A DNA stretch of 64,000 nucleotides, taken from contig MCFE01000023.1 of assembly GCA_002104905.1 (NCBI GenBank), positions 124,001 through 188,000 of the forward strand, given 5' to 3'. Of this stretch, positions 59,931-64,000 are shown piece by piece; the stretch's first letter is position 1; each line of letters begins with the position of its first letter. A program made the translations under genes and the position numbers. Under the pieces are notes generated by a model that searched no databases, was not told where the DNA came from, and was given only the letters and a program-made list of their open reading frames with translations. The stretch is from Basidiobolus meristosporus CBS 931.73. Its lineage: Eukaryota > Basidiobolomycota > Basidiobolomycetes > Basidiobolales > Basidiobolaceae.

Positions 59931-61227
59931 TTACTGCTTGGGCTCGAAGGGGACAACCAACATTTCCGAGAATTCCTTGATATCGTTCACGCCACGGACT
60001 TCCTTGGTAAGGAGTGGCAATCTGACGATGTGGAAGTCCTCGTAAAGGTCGTAGATTTGGTCGAGATATTTCTGCTGCATCTTGTGACGGACGTTGCACT
60101 GCTCACAGTCAGAACCGGTCTTGGGGAACAAGAGTTGGTTGACGATGATGTTGTGTGTATCGATCTCGTAGGCAGTCAACTCTTGAATCATACGCTCGGT
60201 TTCGTACAGGGAAAGGAATTCCGAGATACAGACGCACACGAAGGTGGTCTTTTCCTGTTCGTGGGGGGGGGGAAGTTGTTCAATGTAAGTGGGGGTGGGT
60301 TTGGTCATGGTTGAGACGGACAAATCAACTTACTGGGTCCTTGAATTGGTTGTTGACCTCAGTAATAACTGAGCGCATACCCTCGAGTTTGCTAAACATA
60401 TCCTCTTGAGGGTCCATTCCCATCATTCCGGACATCTATAGAAAGGAACAATCGTTAGGCGGTTGGTTCGACAAGTGTTATCAACTGTAGCTTACTTGTT
60501 GCAACATAGGTCCAAATCTACCACTTAACTGGGACACCTTGGCGAGAGCCTTCTCCAGAACAGAGGGGAAAGACAAGAAGCGAAGAGTATGTCCGGTGGG
60601 TGCGGTATCAAACACAACAACTGAGTACTCCATTGACTTGACAAGTCTGGAAGGGGGATGGTTAACAACGAGGGAAACAAGAAATCGGGAAGAATAAATA
60701 GCCATACTTCATGACTTCGGCAAAGCCCATGGCTTCATCAACACCTGGAATAGCGAAGGCAAGATCCTGCATCATGGAGCTCATAGCACCACCTTCAGCT
60801 TTATCAATCATCTCTTGAATGCTGCTTGTTGGGTCGATTTCCTGCAGTCAAAAGTTAGGCATATGAACCTCGACCCCACACAACTTCCAAACTTACCATA
60901 GCATAGAAGTTGTTGAAACCGTTCACCAAAGTAGGGGTCTTGGAAAACTTCTGGCTGAAGGCGTCGGAAAGATTGTGTGCTGGATCGGTGGAGATGAGCA
61001 GGACACTATCTCTAACTTTCGATAACTGAACCGCTAGGGAACAACTAGACGTCAAGGAAGGCGTTAGTGAAGGATGGGAGAGGGGTGCCGTTCGAGGGAA
61101 ATGTCTCGTACCTGCTGGTAGTTTTACCGACACCACCTTTACCACCAACGAAAATCCAGTTGAGTGATTTTTGGTCGAGCACATTGCGAAGGGAGCCTTC
61201 AAGAGGTTGGAATTCTTCGTCAGACAT
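59931..61227 (-). CDS. GET3: Get3/TRC40 (ArsA-family ATPase)
   Basis: Cytosolic targeting factor for tail-anchored ER proteins. Start ATG 61227 ([37 protein letters not shown]), with the deviant Walker A P-loop. An intron precedes [32 protein letters not shown] (switch I). Later exons give [31 protein letters not shown] (switch [10 protein letters not shown]), the Met-rich insert [48 protein letters not shown], the zinc CxxC pair in DCEQCNVRH and the ending [10 protein letters not shown]. All Get3 hallmarks. About 330 residues, six introns. The intron near 60254-60333 carries a nine-base poly-C run on the coding strand. Confidence 0.95.
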
Positions 61228-61749
61228 GTTGATAGGTGGTGTTGACGTTGATAAAACGGATACTTTAGTAAGAGTACGTCAAATCCTTCTCGTCAATATA
61301 CTAGTTGCGAAATCCTTCTACAAAGTTCCCTAGTTATGTCACGTGATACGTCACCATCGAAATGAACACTCAATCCCGAATGCCGCCAATCAGATGCCCT
61401 TCACCAACAGCCCCTGATATACGATAACAGCGTATACCGGAAGAAAGCACCGCAGTATAGTAGATTTCTCATATTCAAGAACAAGATTAAAGAGTTTGAA
61501 AGCTGATCAGCTGTTCGATCAAATTACCAAACGCATTTCTCAATGCCCAAAAGATCTAATCTAAGCCATTTGTGTATGGAGGCGAAGCATTGCTCAATTG
61601 TGATGAACAGTGCAGCAATGTAATAATGCCATTCCAAATTCAGCCACCGTACATAGCGGTAATGCCCTTTCACCCACCCACTCGCTCCCGGAAATCAATG
61701 TTCGGTGTCGTTCGAAGAAATGCTGGTCAGGTTTGTTTATTGGAAAACT
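61228..61749. other. Intergenic, 522 bp
   Basis: Upstream of GET3 and 3' of TRM10. A plus-strand open frame (61572-61757) has no supporting similarity. No other feature. Confidence 0.4.
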
Positions 61750-62983
61750 CTAAGTAGATGGTGTGGATCCTTGGTCAACGGTGACTGCTTGCTCTGATTG
61801 ATTGTCTTTCGTCTCCTCGTCAAGCTCGGCGAACTTACGACGCGGTATAACATAAGTGAATGCTGTCTCCCAGCTTTTCGTCTCCAGATATTTCACAAGA
61901 ATCTCGAATACTGTTGTGGGATGGAATTAGTCGGATGTTGGTAGCACTTCAATGTGAACAATCATTACCATGGTTGACGGTTAGGACTTTGCGGGTGGCC
62001 AGTTTCACAAACTCGCCGATTGGAAGTTGAGCCGTCTGGATGCCCTCCTCCTGAGCTTTGTTGTACGTTAAAAGCTTGATGGGACAGAGAGCAAGTTATT
62101 GATGCGGTCTGGATTCAATGGAATTCTCTCTCAAGGTACCTTATGCCGGTTCTTATCAACGATCCCGCCAATAATGTACACTTTGTCGTCGTCAAGCTCA
62201 TGAATGACGTTGGGTGAGTCGGCAGTCAGGTACACCAACTCCTCCTTTTTGAATACTTCAGTGTAGTTCCTCTTCTCAAAAGTGAAATTTTTCCAGTTCT
62301 TCATGTCCGGAGCTTCGTTGAAACGACGTTCAAGCTCGCCACCCAAACTGGTAGAATAAATATTTACAGGGTGTTTGCAGGCTCTGTTCGCAGAGTAGCA
62401 ACGTTGGATTTGCCCGAACATGGAGGATATTTCCTAAAGGATAAAGTCGATGAGGAAACGTGCACGCAGTTGAGATTCCCCTCTCCAAGTAAAAAAATTC
62501 TCCGCAGGGTTTGGCAAAATGACACTACCTTTGTTGTCATCAACGATTCAAAGCTAAGGTCTAATACAACTCTAACATCACTTGGCTCTTGTTCGAGCTT
62601 TACTTTCTTCGGTGGAGCCTCGACAAGACCTGATAGCAACAATGCATGTTTAGAAAAGACATGAAAGGGGGGTTTGAAGGCAGCAAACGGAGACCATGCA
62701 TACCAGCCTCAATTGCCTGTCGCTTTTCCGCCTTTTTCTGCTTGGCAAGCAGCTTTTTTTTGACTTTCCAGTCCTCTTTGGTGATTTCCAACCGCTTCTG
62801 CTTTATCAATTTTCTAAGGGCATTTTTGGTGACCCCCTCCGAGGAAATGCCCAATTCCTCGGCTTGCTCTAGCAACGAAGGACGTGTCTTATTTTGGTTC
62901 TCCTTTGAACTCACGTCAGGGGTGTCGGACGAAATCCCCTCGATATCTTTGACAGTGCTCATGATAGGCGAACCACTTGACAT
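61750..62983 (-). CDS. TRM10: tRNA (guanine-9-N1)-methyltransferase Trm10
   Basis: SPOUT-class enzyme that methylates G9 of tRNAs with S-adenosylmethionine. Start ATG 62983 (MSSGSPIMS). The Lys-rich N-terminal helix ([29 protein letters not shown]) binds RNA. The methyltransferase domain shows [79 protein letters not shown] and [21 protein letters not shown]. The Asp near the start of the domain (VVLDLSF) and the IVDKN knot loop are diagnostic. Four introns. About 320 residues. Ends before a short acidic Ser/Thr tail. Confidence 0.95.
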
Positions 62984-63605
62984 TCACTAGACAACCATCC
63001 CTTCCACCACCCTCACGACTTTTTCAAGATCGGAATCGAATATGGAAAAACAAATTGAAATCGAATTGAGATCAAATTGAATGGGCTAATGTGTACATGA
63101 AGAAAAAACCGGCTGGTGTTCAACGTGGTAGCGATTATCTATATATTACTGTTTACCTATGATGGTTATTTGGATGACCCTGGGATTGGGTCTACTTGAT
63201 TCGCCTGAGGAGTACTAGAAAAATTCTCTGATGATTCCAATTGAGGTAATTGGTCAAGAAACCGATGGAAAGTACCCGAAGTATCTAGTAACGTTCAATC
63301 GAACTTGAGGATTCCCATTGGATTGCAGACGGCCCGTTGATTCGACGTGATCGCTGGGCTTTTTAAAGTAGCCAGGCCATATGAAAAATGTCCACAATTA
63401 TTAGCAAAACAAAGGAAAAAAAAGAACATTGCGCTGAATCCATTAATAATTGGGGAGTTCGAGAAAAGGGGCAACTTCCAATTGGAAACCAATTTCCGCC
63501 CAGGATTTATTAGACGCTCGCTTGGGTACTGGCCTCTTCTTGCTCAGTTACTTGACTTAACCGCCGGAAACTGTTCAGTGCCACTTCCTTCCCCTTTCAT
63601 TAATT
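62984..63605. promoter_or_regulatory. Divergent promoter of TRM10 and DnaJ gene, 622 bp
   Basis: Upstream of the DnaJ start and of TRM10. I looked for heat-shock elements (nGAAn repeats) and saw only loose matches, such as gttcgagaaaag near 63458. No gene. Confidence 0.4.
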
Positions 63606-64000
63606 ATGGTTAAGGACACCAAGTACTACGATATTTTGGGGGTTTCCCCAACCGCCTCCGAGAGTGAGCTCAAGAAAGCTTATCGCAAGCTTGCTTTGAA
63701 GTATCACCCTGATAAGGTAGATGTTCGAACTGGAAAACTTCATCTGGCCCTCTCCAGGCGAAACTAACTCTTTTCTCTGTTCAGAACCCTGATGCTGGGG
63801 ACAAGTTCAAGGATATCTCCCACGCTTACGAGATTCTGTCTGACTCTGAGAAGAGAAACATTTACGATCAGTATGGTGAGGAGGGTCTCAAGAATGAAGG
63901 CGGTCCTGGTATGTCTGCTGAGGATCTGTTCTCTCAGTTCTTCGGCGGAGGTTTCTTCGGCGGAGGTGGACCTCGTCAACCAAGTGGCCCCAGAAGAGGC
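63606..64000 (+). CDS. YDJ1: Type I DnaJ/Hsp40 (Ydj1/Mas5-like), 5' part only
   Basis: Co-chaperone of Hsp70. ATG 63606 gives [37 protein letters not shown], then an intron (63718-63783), then [20 protein letters not shown]. The HPD signature (needed to stimulate Hsp70) is present. Next comes the Gly/Phe-rich stretch ([18 protein letters not shown]) expected before the zinc-finger domain. The gene runs off the right edge, so the zinc fingers and C-terminal domains are not visible. [15 protein letters not shown] and the GF region favour the Ydj1 class. Confidence 0.92.

Overview
The window is nuclear DNA of a fungus. It holds about 36 protein genes packed on both strands. Most are cut by several GT-AG introns of only about 40-90 bp. 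Recognised genes are typical of fungi: a Zrc1-type zinc transporter, an Mme1-type mitochondrial carrier, Ump1, Get3, Mcm1, a GATA factor, a GH5_12 sterylglucosidase-like enzyme and an AA11-like chitin LPMO. A complete MMAA-type GTPase (a cobalamin chaperone that ascomycete and basidiomycete yeasts lack) and the intron-rich genes suggest an early-diverging lineage (Zoopagomycota or Mucoromycota; Basidiobolus-like is a guess). No tRNA, rRNA, CRISPR or prokaryotic operon was seen.

Layout: 1-1914 (-) 5' part of a P4-ATPase flippase that runs off the left edge; 2941-5365 (-) RecQ helicase; 5866-6558 (+) LPMO; 6876-8038 (-) ribosomal eL8; 8292-8736 (-) C2-domain protein; 8918-10157 (-) unknown protein; 10540-10872 (-) doubtful ORF; 11402-13079 (+) MMAA; 13381-15443 (+) LRRC40-like; 15787-16506 (+) Slx9; 16952-19025 (+) GC-richer, frameshifted hAT transposase; 19202-20752 (-) amino-acid transporter; 21467-22175 (+) universal stress protein; 22300-23457 (-) EMC3; 23677-26894 (+) two-domain AAA ATPase; 27093-27779 (+) unknown membrane protein; 28599-29905 (+) Mme1; 30483-31650 (-) GATA factor; 33756-34675 (+) MoaB/Mog-domain protein; 35627-37166 (+) zinc transporter; 37397-39336 (-) acidic protein with a BCL7-like start; 39933-40683 (+) Ump1; 41091-41516 (+) eS19; 41853-45432 (+) alanyl-tRNA synthetase; 45540-47314 (-) TFIIH Tfb1/p62; 47771-50058 (+) GH5_12 glucosidase; 50215-51934 (-) RING protein; 52507-54453 (+) L-type lectin; 56349-57482 (+) Mcm1/SRF; 57956-58610 (-) PIG-P; 59278-59616 (+) eL34; 59931-61227 (-) Get3; 61750-62983 (-) Trm10; 63606-end (+) type I DnaJ.

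The genes do not form one pathway. They are mostly housekeeping functions: ribosome, proteasome assembly, ER membrane insertion (EMC3 and Get3), GPI-anchor synthesis, ER-Golgi traffic, tRNA charging and methylation, and transcription/repair. A few are lineage-informative: LPMO, MMAA, hAT, the BCL7-like protein and the AAA protein. Several adjacent genes are divergent and share short promoters (for example EMC3 and the AAA ATPase, 219 bp apart).

The observations most worth checking are: the AAA ATPase whose second domain carries Gln in place of the catalytic Walker B Glu; the cobalamin-chaperone GTPase; a BCL7-like N-terminal motif on an acidic fungal protein; a RecQ with altered aromatic loop and motif V; a near-match to an Mcm1 P-box in the MCM1 gene's own promoter; and three reading-frame breaks (flippase, hAT, GATA factor). 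Exon boundaries were worked out by eye from GT-AG sites and protein continuity.
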